DNA from: Polytrichum commune | Lineage: Eukaryota; Streptophyta; Polytrichopsida; Polytrichales; Polytrichaceae | Assembly (NCBI GenBank): GCA_950295325.1 | Contig: OX485804.1 | Coordinates: 11,160,001 to 11,224,000 of the forward strand | Reading direction: 5' to 3' | Length of the DNA: 64,000 bases | Shown here: positions 10,938 to 22,475 of the stretch, one piece after another | How positions within the stretch are numbered: the first letter of the stretch is position 1 | How the letters are laid out: every line of letters starts with the position of its first letter | Made by a program: the position numbers and the translations under genes | The notes under the pieces: generated by a model | What the model saw: the letters and a program-made list of their open reading frames with translations, nothing else | Database searches by the model: none | Told to the model about the DNA's origin: nothing

Positions 10938-13900
10938 AGTATACCTTCAGAGTCCCCAATCTAACCTTCCCTCTTCATTGGGCAACATGCATTCCCGGTG
11001 CTTTGATTATGTTTCCCTTGCTTGTGGGCGCCCAATAACCATGGTGGAGTTTGAACTTCACTCCCAAGCATATGGATCCTGGGCAACATGTTTTGCATCA
11101 ATGAAAAATTGTCCTGTGTCATTGGAAAATCTATAAACTTATCATTGTGATAGATTAACATGTTTCTTCCAATGACTTAAAAAGAAAGCCTAGGACTCAT
11201 TTGATGGTAGAGCTTACGATGTCAATATTGGTCTTTAAATCTTCAACAATAAGAGTAATATAAAGGACTTGGGTTAGGGTGTCACAATAGACATGATGTA
11301 TGATTTTTCAATGTAGTGCATCATGTCCTTAGTGATGTGACATGTGACACACCGCCAATGTTACTATAAGTACCAAATAATAATAATAATAATAATGATA
11401 ATAATAATTCCCATTATGAGAATTTTCATTTATTCATTTACATTCTAGTAGTTTGGATTGGACTTGTCTCAATGTCCACCAAATTGCTCATATATGTAAA
11501 TTAGGCTCCTTTAGTTGTTGAATTACATTATTTCCTCTTGCATACAAAAATATAAACACATGGCACTTCCCATTAGTATGTTGAATTTTATTTTCCTCTT
11601 CCACACTAAATTATAAACACATGACACTTGACATTAATACGATTTATGCTTTCTTCTACTTGCATATTGGAATGCAAAAGTATCATCTCAAACACTCTAA
11701 TGTGCTATGCTAAACATCATATTGTAAATAGTTATGTATTTCAAAATATTACTTATTTTGACAAATATTGTCATGTTCACAATTAACGGACGTGACACTA
11801 CTAAACCTCTAAGCATCTAGTTTGAACCATTGGCTAGAAATACATGTGACACTAAATCTCATACTAGACAATGTAGTGGAAGTGACATTTTTGTCACGGT
11901 ATGTGGCGTCGACGGCCGCACCTTATCCATTGGGTTTCATCCATCTAGATTTGGATGGATGAATCTTAGTTGTGGAGAGGAAGGCTCCTAAGTGAGGAGC
12001 CTCCTCCTTGGCTTGGCATTCTTGCCAAGTGAGAAGAAAGAGAATCAAACACTCATAAGAGCTCTAATATCTCTTCAAATGCACACCTCTTTGTCGAGGT
12101 GTGTTGTTTATGTGTGACTTTGCTATGGTTTAGTGTTGTTTGTTAGTGCTGGTTGGTACTCGAGCTGCAGTGACACACGATCGCTATTTACACGACATTT
12201 CTAACATATATATATATATATGTAATTTTTTACAATAGTGCATGTGATACTAAATACCAAAGTTAGTGTAGTACAAAACCAAAACCACGTTATGCAACCA
12301 ATGCCTTCCACCACGAACTTCACTTTGCCTCACTCCTTTTGGTTCCACCATCAAAAGTGCTCTCTCCAACTGTCATTTTCCTCTTTGTCTACTTAGTCCA
12401 CATTGTCACTTGGTGACCAAGACGACGTACAATAAGGTACAAAGTAATATCACAACATGTCCCCAATGATCTATATATGGTAGCACCCCTTTGAAAGGGG
12501 CTAGGGATTCGTGGGGTCTATGTGGACTTGTCCAATGGAAAGATGGAAATGAATATTTTAAGACATTTGGATTCCCAAATATCATGAGACACTACAAGCA
12601 AACGAACCGGTGCAATTGACATGCATCATTGAGAAGTAGTCTTACATCACAAGAACATTTGCAAATCTACAAATGTCTTAGATTTGCATACTTCTCTCAC
12701 CGACACAAGATGATCGCTCACAATTCATATGCTGGTAGTGAGTGACCCCAAATAAAGCTAGTGGGATTCAAGTGGAATAAATGTCTTTCTACTTGATTTT
12801 TAATTTTTAATTTTTTATATTGTTAGAGTCTTTCATCCACAATGGGATGAGTTTGCATAGATGCCACGAATTCTAAGCCTTTGAAGGACATTCACTATCT
12901 TGATGGTCTTTCTCAGTGCATGTACAAAGGCACCAAAACTATGCACGTGGTTGTTGGGTTACTCATCCATGCAAGTGCAAACATAGTTTCAACATTTACA
13001 TACTCACCAGTACATCATTAGTGAAACCCCCTCTCAGTTTGATTTATTAGATAGATTTCAAACTTTAAAACTATCATTGACTTCTAAAATCATTATGTTT
13101 GACACACACACACACACACAATATCTATCTATCTATTGCAAACACCATAATTATTTTTGAAAGTCAACAATAGGCTCAAATATCATAATTAGTGTGGACT
13201 ATGGATTATTCTAGTCATTGGTCCTCTATTATTTTATATGATCAAAGTTTAATGAGGGCCCATTCAAAAAACACCCTCCATCTATCCCTTTATGCCAACT
13301 ACATCGAACTGTCCTGCTTATGTGGCCTGTATAATATCTAGAATTTGATTGGAATTATAATTTTGTGATGTTGAAAACTAATGTGGGTCAATTTCATGTT
13401 TAACCCACACCAAATACATAGCTATAATTAGTGTGTATCACATGAATTTATTACAAAGACTCGATTTGATGTGGGTTCATCTATAATTGAACACCGTTGG
13501 GTATTTCAAGGGTCGAAGGCCTCCCAATATTCATTATACATAATTAATGGCCGGAAGGTGTTGGGAACTATCCAAAGATTCAATGTGGGTGTCTAACTTC
13601 AACCTGAACCTACTTTGGTCTTTCCGATACTCAAGAGATTTCACAATTTCCTTTTCAAAGTGTATGTAGCATTGATGTTGGAAGGTGTTGGGAAGTCTCC
13701 AAGAGGTGAAGTGGGTAAACATCCATTTTAAGACACTTCCTAGGAGATTTGCATCCATAGCTAATTGATTTTGAAATATCCATTTAGGCCCAAGGTGGCA
13801 CTCAAATTTTTTTGAGCGCATTTCGTTTTTTGCCTATATTTTGTCCATATGTTGAGCACATGGCTCAATTTGATCGTAAAACATGGTGTTTGTATTTTAC

Positions 13901-14394
13901 TAGTACTTGAAGCTTGTCCATAACCATTCAAATATACTTAAGCGTCCGATTAAGAAGAGCGACCACATAAGAGCATCCCCACACTTGCTCCTTAGAAGTT
14001 AGAGTTTGGCCAAATGAAATGGGGCCACAACCGTTATAGAGTTGTTTGTGGACCCCCGCCACCCTACGGAACCCCACAAATTGAGGACTTATCATGGGGG
14101 AGTCCAGGGTACCTCGGGCAAGGCAACATAGACTTGGGAAAGCAACTGAGCAATCCTAATTTTATATATTGGACATGCGTGTAGACATACATGATAAAAA
14201 TTCTTGACAATCAATTGGTGGTTGTGTTGAGGGCTAATGACTGTGGCTTTGTGTTAGAGCTTGCCATTGTACTTAGAAACCAACCAACAAACCCAATCTC
14301 AACTATTGAGTTTGCTACATGATGGGTGGACATGTTCTAAGCCCCCACACAAGGTAGACGTGCCTAATTCGATTTTTTTTTAATCTTAAGTGGG
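10938..14394. other. AT-rich intergenic DNA with microsatellites
   Basis: No gene is recognisable. Simple repeats are an AAT-type run at about 11375-11409, an AT run at about 12208-12222, and an AC run at 13102-13120 that passes directly into an ATCT run to about 13137. The open frame at 13534-13821 on the minus strand has no recognisable domain and is probably chance. Confidence 0.55.
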
Positions 14395-14690
14395 CACCTA
14401 TTTTTGCATGGCATGTGGTTAGGTGTGTCTCCAAAAATAGATGTCAAAATGACATATGTTTAGAAGAGATTGGACTTGATGTTCAAAATATGATGAGCAT
14501 CCTGAGCTCAATGATGAACATACTTGGAATGACCATTTAATGAGCACAAAAATCTTCACTTTGATAATGAATAAGACATTCACCTGAGCTCAATGATGAA
14601 CATACTTGGAATGACCATTTAATGAGCACAAAAATCTTCACTTTGATAATGAATAAGACATTCACATGAGCTATGAAAACTATGAAGAAA
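14395..14690 (-). repeat. Dispersed repeat family R1, copy 3, with internal 82-bp duplication
   Basis: Read on the minus strand, this block matches R1 copies 1 and 4 (CTCATTAAATGGTCATTCCA, then AAACATATGTCATTTTGACA, then CACACCTAACCACATGCCAT). Part of it has been duplicated: 14501-14582 and 14583-14664 look identical over essentially the whole 82-bp unit. The near-perfect identity implies a recent event in an old repeat. Confidence 0.65.
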
Positions 14691-14764
14691 GTGGCTACGG
14701 CCTCGATTTGGATTTGCTAATCGCCTCGTACTAATTGCGTGTTTCAACTTTCATATTCTAGGGG

Positions 14765-15785
14765 AAGTGGGCTGGTCGGAAAATGTAACCACTGAAGACC
14801 CATCTTCCTTACCGATGAACAGGGTGAACCGACCGCTAGTTACCAATGAACCAGTTGAGCTTCAGACATAAGTAATTGAAGTTCAAGACTTCACGAAAAT
14901 TACTCATCTTTTTAAGAGGAATCTGTGTAATATGCCTCGAATCAATAATGAGAATCCAAAGGATCACAACACGTAACCTGTTGGACTTGGAAACAATAGG
15001 ATTTTGATGGATTATGCTCCAAAATCTCCCTGGACATTGTTCCGTACATTAGGAAATCACATGTTTGATATCCTAGACACATGAGACTCAGTGTGCGCAC
15101 AGCTAATTAGTTGAAGTAGATTCCATTCAATGTTGGGTTTGAAAAATACCCTGTTAGACAGTGATCGGGGAGATTTTTGGGCATACTATTCGGTTGAGAT
15201 CCGAGTGTTTGCAAGTCCAACCGGTTACATGTTGACATCCTTCGGTTTTCCCTTTATTAAATTCTTTATATTCTATAAATTCTTCTAGAATAATCCGTAA
15301 TTTTCCTGCAGTCTTGAACTTCAACCAGTTATTTCTCAAACTCAACCGGTTAATCTGTAACTAACTGTCAGTTCTCCCTGATCATAGCTGTTGAAGTTCA
15401 TGGTGTCGGGAAATTTCCCAATCATGCTTGAAGAATCGACTGGAATATACCTCAATTTCGTGAAGAGAAACCAAAAGATCACAACATGTAAGTGGTTGGA
15501 CTTGGAAACACTAGGATCTTGACCGACTTCACTCCCTGGACACCGATCCTGTTTAGGAAAATGGTGGCAATGATTGTGGAGAACCGGCAGTTAGTTACAA
15601 ATGAACCGGTTGAACTTGAGAAATAACCGGTTGAAATTCAAGACTGCAGGAAATTTACCAACCATTTTAAAGGAGTTTATAGAATACAACCCAATTTAAT
15701 AAAGGAAAAGTGGAGGATGTCAACATGTAACCGGTTGGACTTTCAAACACTAGGATCTGAACCGTCTGTGCCCAAAAATCTCCCC
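14765..15785. repeat. Cluster of R2 repeats including an inverted pair
   Basis: Copy B (about 14765-15060, +), copy C (about 15160-15395, -), partial copy D (about 15405-15545, +) and copy E (about 15575-15785, +). C and E face each other: the left arm starts GGGGAGATTTTTGGGCATAC near 15167 and the right arm ends near 15784 with GCCCAAAAATCTCCCC. Arms of roughly 210-230 bp could form a large hairpin with D in the loop. There is no coding capacity. Confidence 0.7.
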
Positions 15786-16445
15786 GAATGGTGGCACTGA
15801 ACATATATACATAGTTGCAGGTTTCCAACAAGCACCATGTATGGCCTTCTTCCCAGAATATGCAGTTTGGAATCCGGACAACTAAGGGTGAGTTTCCGAT
15901 GTAGGGTGCTCGTCACTAGATTCTAGATAATAGTGGGTTGGAGGTTTTTGCATGTCCATAATCAAAAGCCGCCAACCAACCATATTCTGGTGGCTTATTA
16001 AGATGTGGAGGGTTGTGAACATGGGTTGCTCGACTTCTATGCACCCATTAAAGTACTTTTTAATCTACAAGTGTCGGTCACTGAAGGATTGAAGACTAGT
16101 TTTAAAAAGAGGAGAATGTTTAAACCTGTAGGAGGAGGCTAGTAAGTGAACCCAAATTGGAGAAGATGAGAGTAGCCACACTAAATATGATATTCTATGT
16201 CATTGTGGTAACTTTTTGGATGACACTTCTTATGAACAAGTGAACAAATATTGTCATGGATGATGGATGAGTTCATCATTTTGTTAGAAACTTGTGATGA
16301 AATATTGTCATGGATGATTGAAATTTGGATGAAGATCGCTTGGTAAGTGACAGTAATTGCAACACTATAAATCTATAATCCCCCAAAAAATCTCAAGGAA
16401 TCACAATTAACGTTGGGTTGAGTGACACTATACCACGGTTTACAA
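15786..16445. other. Intergenic, no gene seen
   Basis: Short non-coding stretch between the R2 cluster and the next MITE. The only structure noticed is a short direct repeat around ATATTGTCATGGATGAT, at about 16250-16263 and 16301-16317. No gene or regulatory element is supported. Confidence 0.5.
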
Positions 16446-16448
16446 TTA

Positions 16449-16969
16449 GGGCCGCTTTACATGTAGAGGCCGGGCCAATTCGTTGTGTAAGAGGCTTGAA
16501 ATCCTCACTTGTGATTAGTCAAAAGGTTGAAATCGGTCCCAACCCCTTTACATCTAGAAGCCGGACCGATTTGGTGGTATGAAATTTTTAATCAAAAAAA
16601 TGCATGATCTGTCACGGCCCGAGCTCATTGAATTGGGTGCACCCAAAATGCGGAAGGCCAATGTCAAATTTCAATTATTATTTTTTAATAAATAAAATAT
16701 GATTTTTTAGCGAACCATTTCCATTGAATTATGTAAAAATATGAACGGATGTATGCATACATTATGCGAGATCTATTGGATTATGTTAGATTTATTGAAT
16801 CGGCCTACCTGCTTGGCCCTAAGGCCTTTACATATGGGAAAATTGGCCCCCATTTGAATCTTATTATTATAATGTGTAGTTGGGGTTGGCCTCCAACCCA
16901 AAAGGGGCTGAAATTTCATGCAATCGGCCTCAAGGGGAATTGGCCCAGCCTCTAGGTGTAAAACGACCC
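16449..16969. mobile_element. Tourist/PIF-Harbinger-like MITE, 521 bp
   Basis: Flanked by TTA at 16446-16448 and TTA at 16970-16972, a direct 3-bp target duplication. The left TIR begins GGGCCGCTTTACATGTAGAG and continues GCCGGGCCAATTC. The right TIR, on the minus strand, begins GGGTCGTTTTACACCTAGAG and continues GCTGGGCCAATTC, with 28 of the first 33 positions equal. An internal segment near 16533-16575 repeats the CTTTACATCTAGAAGCCGG motif. No transposase frame is present, so the element is non-autonomous. The TTA duplication and G-rich TIR fit PIF/Harbinger. Confidence 0.75.
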
Positions 16970-17594
16970 TTAGTATTAAGCAAGACAATTTAGAATTGAT
17001 GACACAAAATATCATATTTAGTGTAGTTAACACATAAGAAGCTGCCCTACCAGATTCCCTCTACATTTGGGCGGGTTTGTTCTTATTCCCCCTAGAACCT
17101 GCTGGGCAAGTGGTCTACACGGAAACTCACCCTCGCTGGACGCCGGTGGTGCCTTCCGCAAGCTGCCAGATCGACGCGGCAACCGGAATGGCAGGAGTTG
17201 ACGGAGAAAACACAGATTGCTTCAACATCCGACGCTGTTCGTCGGAGCATGTCAAGCTGTAAGTTTGTCTACGACTATAAGCGCAGCATGCTTCAAATCG
17301 TCAAGCTCCATCACAGGAGGTGGCTGCTGCGCCATCCACGATGAGCATATTGAGCTTCGCAAAGGAAGTACTCACCGTCTAGCTAGAAAGAGGAGTTGGT
17401 ACTTAGACCGTGGTTGGGGAGAGCGGAATTGGCTGCATGCAGTTGTAGCTAGTACTGATCCACAACTGACACACTCATGCCATGATCAGGTCCTTGCACT
17501 AGTTGCGCAGGGCGGAGAGACTAGCTATTAGCTGGGACTGATCCTGCCTGCAGGTGGTCAACTTAGTGCAAGCTGTCGATTATACAACCTCGGT

Positions 17595-18055
17595 GGCGGG
17601 TTGGTCGTTACTAGATTATAAGCCAGTGGAATGGGCCTTTTTTGCTTGGTGTAGGATCCAAGAAAGCAAGATCATCCTAGGTCCCGCTTTTGTGGACGAT
17701 CTCAACCTTGGGTATTGGTGCTGGTGGTACTTGAATTCAGAGAGATATATGTTACACTGGCTAGTGAATGGTGGATATTGTTGGTGATAGGCATGATCTC
17801 TTTCTGGTGAGGGACTTCAGTGAACTTGGGATGAATTGATACTCGGGTGGGAAAGCTGTCTAACTCAGGAGTGGCGGGAAGATTGTAAGCCAGTTGAGGG
17901 GCCATTGTTGTCTTGGTGTACGTAGGATCCGAGCTTTGGAATGACCTGACCTGGCAGCAGCTTTAGTGGGCAATATTATTTCTTGAGGTCTTGGTGCTGG
18001 TGGTAGCATCTCTTCGGAGAGAGTATAGGCTAGTGAATTATTGTGGATTTTGGTA
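17595..18055 (+). repeat. Degenerate tandem duplication just before the pectinesterase start
   Basis: Two units about 270 bp apart (about 17595-17790 and 17867-18055) share, in order, ATTATAAGCCAGT / ATTGTAAGCCAGTTG, GCTTGGTGTAGGATCC / TCTTGGTGTACGTAGGATCC, a TGGTGCTGGTGGTA segment, TCAGAGAGA-type and CTAGTGAAT, then TGGTGATAG / TGGTAATGG. The second unit ends at the start codon, so the promoter or 5' leader of the gene has been duplicated. The open frames at 17041-17790 are not recognisable and are treated as non-coding. Confidence 0.65.
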
Positions 18056-20566
18056 ATGGGGAAGAAATGTTGCATAGTGTCTGTGTTGCTTGTGGCTTGT
18101 GTAGTTGTGGGGTTGGCTGTGGGCATTCCTCTGGGGCTTAAGAAGGCCAGGGAAACGGTCACAGTGGCAGCATCTGACAACGGAATTACCACCGCTTGCG
18201 AGGCTACGTCTTACCCTGCGACTTGCAATCAGACTTTCTCGGGTGGCAACTATACGACGAGTTCAATGGGCGTGACCAAGTATTCGGTGACCGCCGCTTC
18301 GACAGGCATCAACAACACCCTGGCTTCTGTCCTCGACCTTAATACAACAGACGAAAAAATTGCCGCTGCCGTGGAGGTTTGCTTGGAAACACTGGGGTTA
18401 TCCCAGGAGCAGCTGGACACCGCTCTTGCAACTCTGAATAATTCAACAAGTGCAAGCGTACTGCAGACCACACTGATCAAGGACATCCGAGCATGGGTGA
18501 GTGCTGCCCTGGAGTTGCACACCACTTGCATCGACGCCTTCTTGGAAGTCAACACCACTCTCGGTACCTCGCTCCAGACAAACTCGTCCCACACCGACGA
18601 GCTTCTGAGCAATGCCCTTGCGTTTCTTGCCTCCTTCGAAGCCTACGGAGATGATCTCCAATCGTGGAAAGCCTCCGGGTTCAGCCTCCCCAACAATTTT
18701 AGCCTCTCCAACCTAACCAAAGGCATCCATTTCCCCAACCTCACTGGCCTCGGCCACCGGAAGCTGCTTTCTTCCCAACTTCCCGAGGAGAAAAATGGTC
18801 TACCGAGCTGGGTGGATGCAAAGGTGCAGCGCCATCTCCTACAAGCTGCCTCTAATTCAAGCTACGACGCCGTGGTGGCAAAAGATGGATCTGGGAATTA
18901 TACCACCATCCAGGCAGCAGTGGATGCGGCTCCTCAGAAATCTTCCAATCGCTACACAATCTACATCAAAGCCGGGACCTACGCTGAACAAGTGAATGTC
19001 AACAAGAGCACTAAGAACCTCGTCTTTATTGGTGATGGCATGAACCAGACGATCATCACTGGGAGCTTGCATGTCGCCAATAGCACTAACATGACAACTT
19101 TCAAATCAGCAACTCTGAGTAAGTTCGAAATTATTCCAGGGGTCTTCATTTTATTTGGTGGAGATGACATTGCTCACACATTGGTTTCTTGTATGTATGT
19201 GTGGTCAAGCCTTCATCATAGTTTGCAGTCTAACTTCCAGCGGAGCTCATGCAAGTGCCAAGAAGTGTATCAGAATCTGTGACTGCATGCGGCTTCTCCT
19301 TTGGTGGGATATTGAGTCCATTTTGTTTCTTTGATTCGAGTCTGATGATATATATCGAAACTCAATTTTGTACTATATCCATATTATTGTACCGTTCGTC
19401 CATTTTGTCCGCCATCATTCCCGGTATGCATTTCAGAATGCGATCCACTTGGAAACGAGCCGGTTAATGTGTACTTGAACTAACATGTGAGTAGTTGTCT
19501 GTAACGAGTAGGAAAACCGACTCCTAAGTGGGTAGTCACCGTAAAATTTAGATGCTTGAGAAATGGAAAACGGTTGTGTGGACACATGTAAGAGAGCAAC
19601 CTTCTTAAGTAGACTTCTCATTCGCACTTGTGTAATAAGTATCCACTTGAACATCGATGTGGTCAGTAAATACTTCATAATACTTCACGTTTGTCATGAC
19701 GTGGATCCTTCTTCTGCGTCTTCTTTTTCTTTTGCTTAGTAATCTATTTTTGGCATGGAAGAGGAGGGGTACTAGTGCTAATGAATCAAGTCTCAATAGT
19801 TAGGGGACCGTCACAAACAAATGGCTGCTTGAATACTAATTATTCCGACTGTGCGTGGGGATTGTCATGTGCAGTTGTTACAGGTAGCGGCTTCATAGGC
19901 AAATTCTTCAGAGTCGAGAACACGGCCGGATCTTTTGGCCAGCAGGCTGTTGCACTCCGAGTGACCGCTGACAAGGTTGCATTCTACCAGTGCACTATTG
20001 ATGGGTGGCAAGATACATTGTACGTTAACACACTTCGCCAGTTCTACAGAGAATGTGATGTACTGGGCACAGTCGATTTCATATTCGGAAACGCGCAGGC
20101 CGTTTTCCAGTCCTGCAATATTATCGCGAAGAAGACGACGTGGTTCGGCCAGACAAATACGTACACCGCACAAGGCCGGACGGATCTGCACGCCAATACC
20201 GGTCTCTCGTTCCAGAACTGCACCTTCGACGGGACGGATGAGCTGAAGGCCAACACCACAAACTACAAAACGTATTTGGGGCGACCTTGGAAGGCGTATT
20301 CGACATGCGTAATCATGGAGTCAAATCTTCTAGGTCTTATTGACCCCACCGGATGGCTTCCATGGAACACATCCAGTTTTGGGTTGAACACGTCTTACTT
20401 TGCAGAGTATCAAAACTTCGGAGCAGGTTCGAATACCTCAGCACGGGTGTCCTGGTCACACCAAATTACTGATAATACCACCGCCGATAAGTACCAAGCG
20501 AGCAGTTTTATTCAAGCGAGTTCTTGGGTGCCTGCTTACAACATTTCAGTGACATTGACATTGTAA
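18056..20566 (+). CDS. Type-I pectin methylesterase (PMEI pro-region plus pectinesterase), 2 exons
   Basis: Exons 18056-19118 and 19875-20566 join in phase to 584 residues. The enzyme removes methyl groups from cell-wall homogalacturonan. Residues 5-28 form one hydrophobic signal-anchor. The PMEI-like pro-region (about 43-200) has the usual cysteines at 48, 57, 109 and 158. Two basic processing motifs follow, RKLL (235-238) and RHLL (259-262), where subtilases cut this family. The catalytic domain starts near 272 (DGSGNYTTIQAAVDAAP). Catalytic residues all appear present: Gln378 (QQAVALRV), Gln400-Asp401 (GWQDTLY), Asp422 (GTVDFIFGNA), Arg491 and Trp493 (YLGRPWK). GWQDTLY replaces the common GYQDTLY. 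Many Asn-X-Ser/Thr sites suit a secreted protein. An upstream in-frame ATG at 18041 would add five residues; I prefer 18056 because MGKKC leads directly into the anchor. Confidence 0.93.
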
Positions 20567-21043
20567 GTTAATTAGCTTGACATGTGCGTCCATTCTCTTC
20601 AACGTCCAACACCTTTTAGGGTTTTATGGGCTTTAGGTTAGATTAGGTTAGGTTAGGCTCCATCAATTAGGTTATGCAATAACTTAATCCATTCATTCAT
20701 TTGAAAGCATGGTGCGTGTCGCAAGAGATCCCACCATTGTACAATATCTGGTGATCGGAATAAAGCGCCTGACTCCCAGTACTTTGCTTGTGCAAGTGAC
20801 CTTTGCTTTCCTTGCCTTTGTCAACAAGTGTTGGTAGTTGAGAAGAATGGCAACAGCAAATGCTCCACATGTGTAAATATTGGAAGCAATTTGCACTCGC
20901 ACAGAAAGAAATTTTAATTTCCACTCCTAGGAGTTTTGCCAAGGTTAATGTGTAAGGTCGATGCATCCATAGTCGATTGGGTCCATTGAACTGCTCACTA
21001 GGGTCATGTAATGCCGACGTACATGAGATCTATATTATTTAGG
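20567..21043. other. Pectinesterase 3' flank with telomere-like repeat
   Basis: 3' flank of the pectinesterase. At about 20614-20666 there is a short run of plant-telomere-like units: TTTTAGGGTTTTATGGG, then TTTAGGTTAGATTAGGTTAG and one more TTAGG unit. It is too degenerate and short for a telomere; it may be a chance run or an old repair patch. No gene is seen. Confidence 0.5.
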
Positions 21044-22475
21044 TGAACAAAGTTAGAGGAGAGGCAGTCATTACCGTTCGGTTAAGAGATTTTGTGCCAG
21101 GTGTAGAGAAGTATAAGGCGGTGCAAAATTTTCCCATGTAGGAAGATAGAAATAAGGAGGACTGTAATTTTTTGGTAATTTTATTCTTTAAGTTGAAATT
21201 ATTGTGGGTTTTTGAAGCCAAAAGTTTTTCCGAACATAATACCAATGTCTAGGTCTATCATAACTGCTCATTCCTCCTTACTTTGAGACTCAAAACCATA
21301 ATATATGTCTTGGTAGTATTGGTTGTAACCTGATCGAAATTGAATCCTAGCCTAATCAAATTAAGTTCCAACTTGATTGAAATTGAGTCCTAGCCTGATT
21401 GAAATCACAACAATCTATAGATTGTTGATGGGGTCTTGATCGAGAGTAGGTAACTCTACTATAATGTTTATGTGGTGGCGGCTTGTGATTGATTACACTC
21501 ATAAGAGTTTTGCCAATTGTCATAGCCAAGGAGTAGCATTGAGATGAGCAGATATGGGTTAACCTATAGATTGACTATGTGTAACCCTAAAATTAACGCT
21601 TGGAACTTTGTAGCAATTTCCATATTCATGATTTTTTCAATTTTTTTTTTCAAAGTCTCTTTAATTTTTGCTTCTCTTTTAATGATTTTTTTTTTTTTTT
21701 GCTATTACTCTTCCTAAACAAATGCAAACTCTCTTATTTTATTGGTTCTACATGCCTCAACCTTAAGCTTAGCATCCCCGTCATAAGAGTATTGCCAATT
21801 GTCGTAGCCAAGGAGTAGCATTGAGACGAGCAAATATGGGTTAACTTATAGATTGACAATGTGTAACCCTAAAATTAATGCTTCAAAATTTGTAGCAATT
21901 TCCATATTCACGATTTTTCAATAAAAAAATTTCCATATTCTCCTTAATTTTTGCTTCTCTTTGCATGAAAAATATTTTTTGCTATTACTCGTCCTAAACA
22001 AATGCAAAGTCTCTTATTTTATTGGTTCTACATGTCTCAACCTTAAGCTCTGACAATATCCTCCTCCTCCCTCCTCCACCTGTAACTTCCTAATAGCGTG
22101 GAGTTATTATAGTAGAGACACTTATTCCCAATCAAGACCCCATCGGCAATCTATAGGGTACTGGAACTTTGATAAAGTCATAATCAATAATGCCATGACA
22201 TATGCCTTGGTTTTGAGTGCTAAAATGAGGAGGAATGAGCGGTTAAAATGAGCAGTTATGATAGATTTTAGACATTGGTAATATGTTCAAGCCAACTTCT
22301 GGTTTCAACAATTCATAATAATTTCAAGTCAAGGAATAAAATTCTAAAAAATTTGCAGTCCTCCTGATTTCTATCTTCCTATACATGAAAAGTTTGTATA
22401 TCCTTACACTTCTCTAGATCTAGTCCAAAATCTCTTAAGTGAACAGTTATAGGCACCTCTACTCTACTAGGTGAT
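21044..22475. mobile_element. Foldback element, about 1.43 kb with ~400-bp inverted arms
   Basis: The left arm (about 21044-21470) and right arm (about 22090-22475) are reverse complements over about 400 bp with moderate divergence. Matching landmarks include AGGAAGATAGAAAT, AGGAGGACTG, TACCAATGTCTA, CTATCATAACTGCTCATT, CTCAAAACCA, CAATCTATAG/CTATAGATTG and GATGGGGTCTTGAT. Between the arms lies a direct duplication (listed separately). No transposase frame is visible. Long terminal arms suggest a foldback or Mutator-like non-autonomous element; the exact ends and target duplication could not be fixed by eye. Confidence 0.75.
21500..22053 (+). repeat. 282-bp tandem duplication in the core of the foldback element
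   Basis: Copies at about 21500-21781 and 21782-22053 share CCAAGGAGTAGCATTGAGA, TGTGTAACCCTAAAATTAA, TTTTTGCTTCTCTTT, CCTAAACAAATGCAAA and TTATTTTATTGGTTCTACAT. They differ by scattered substitutions and by T- and A-run length, including a T run near 21684-21701. Confidence 0.8.

Noticed and set aside
17041..17787. Possible upstream exons of the pectinesterase
   Set aside because: The frames do not join to 18056 by convincing splice sites, and the anchor-led start at 18056 already gives a complete type-I enzyme.
20614..20666. True telomere or subtelomere
   Set aside because: Only a few imperfect units, with ordinary gene DNA on both sides.
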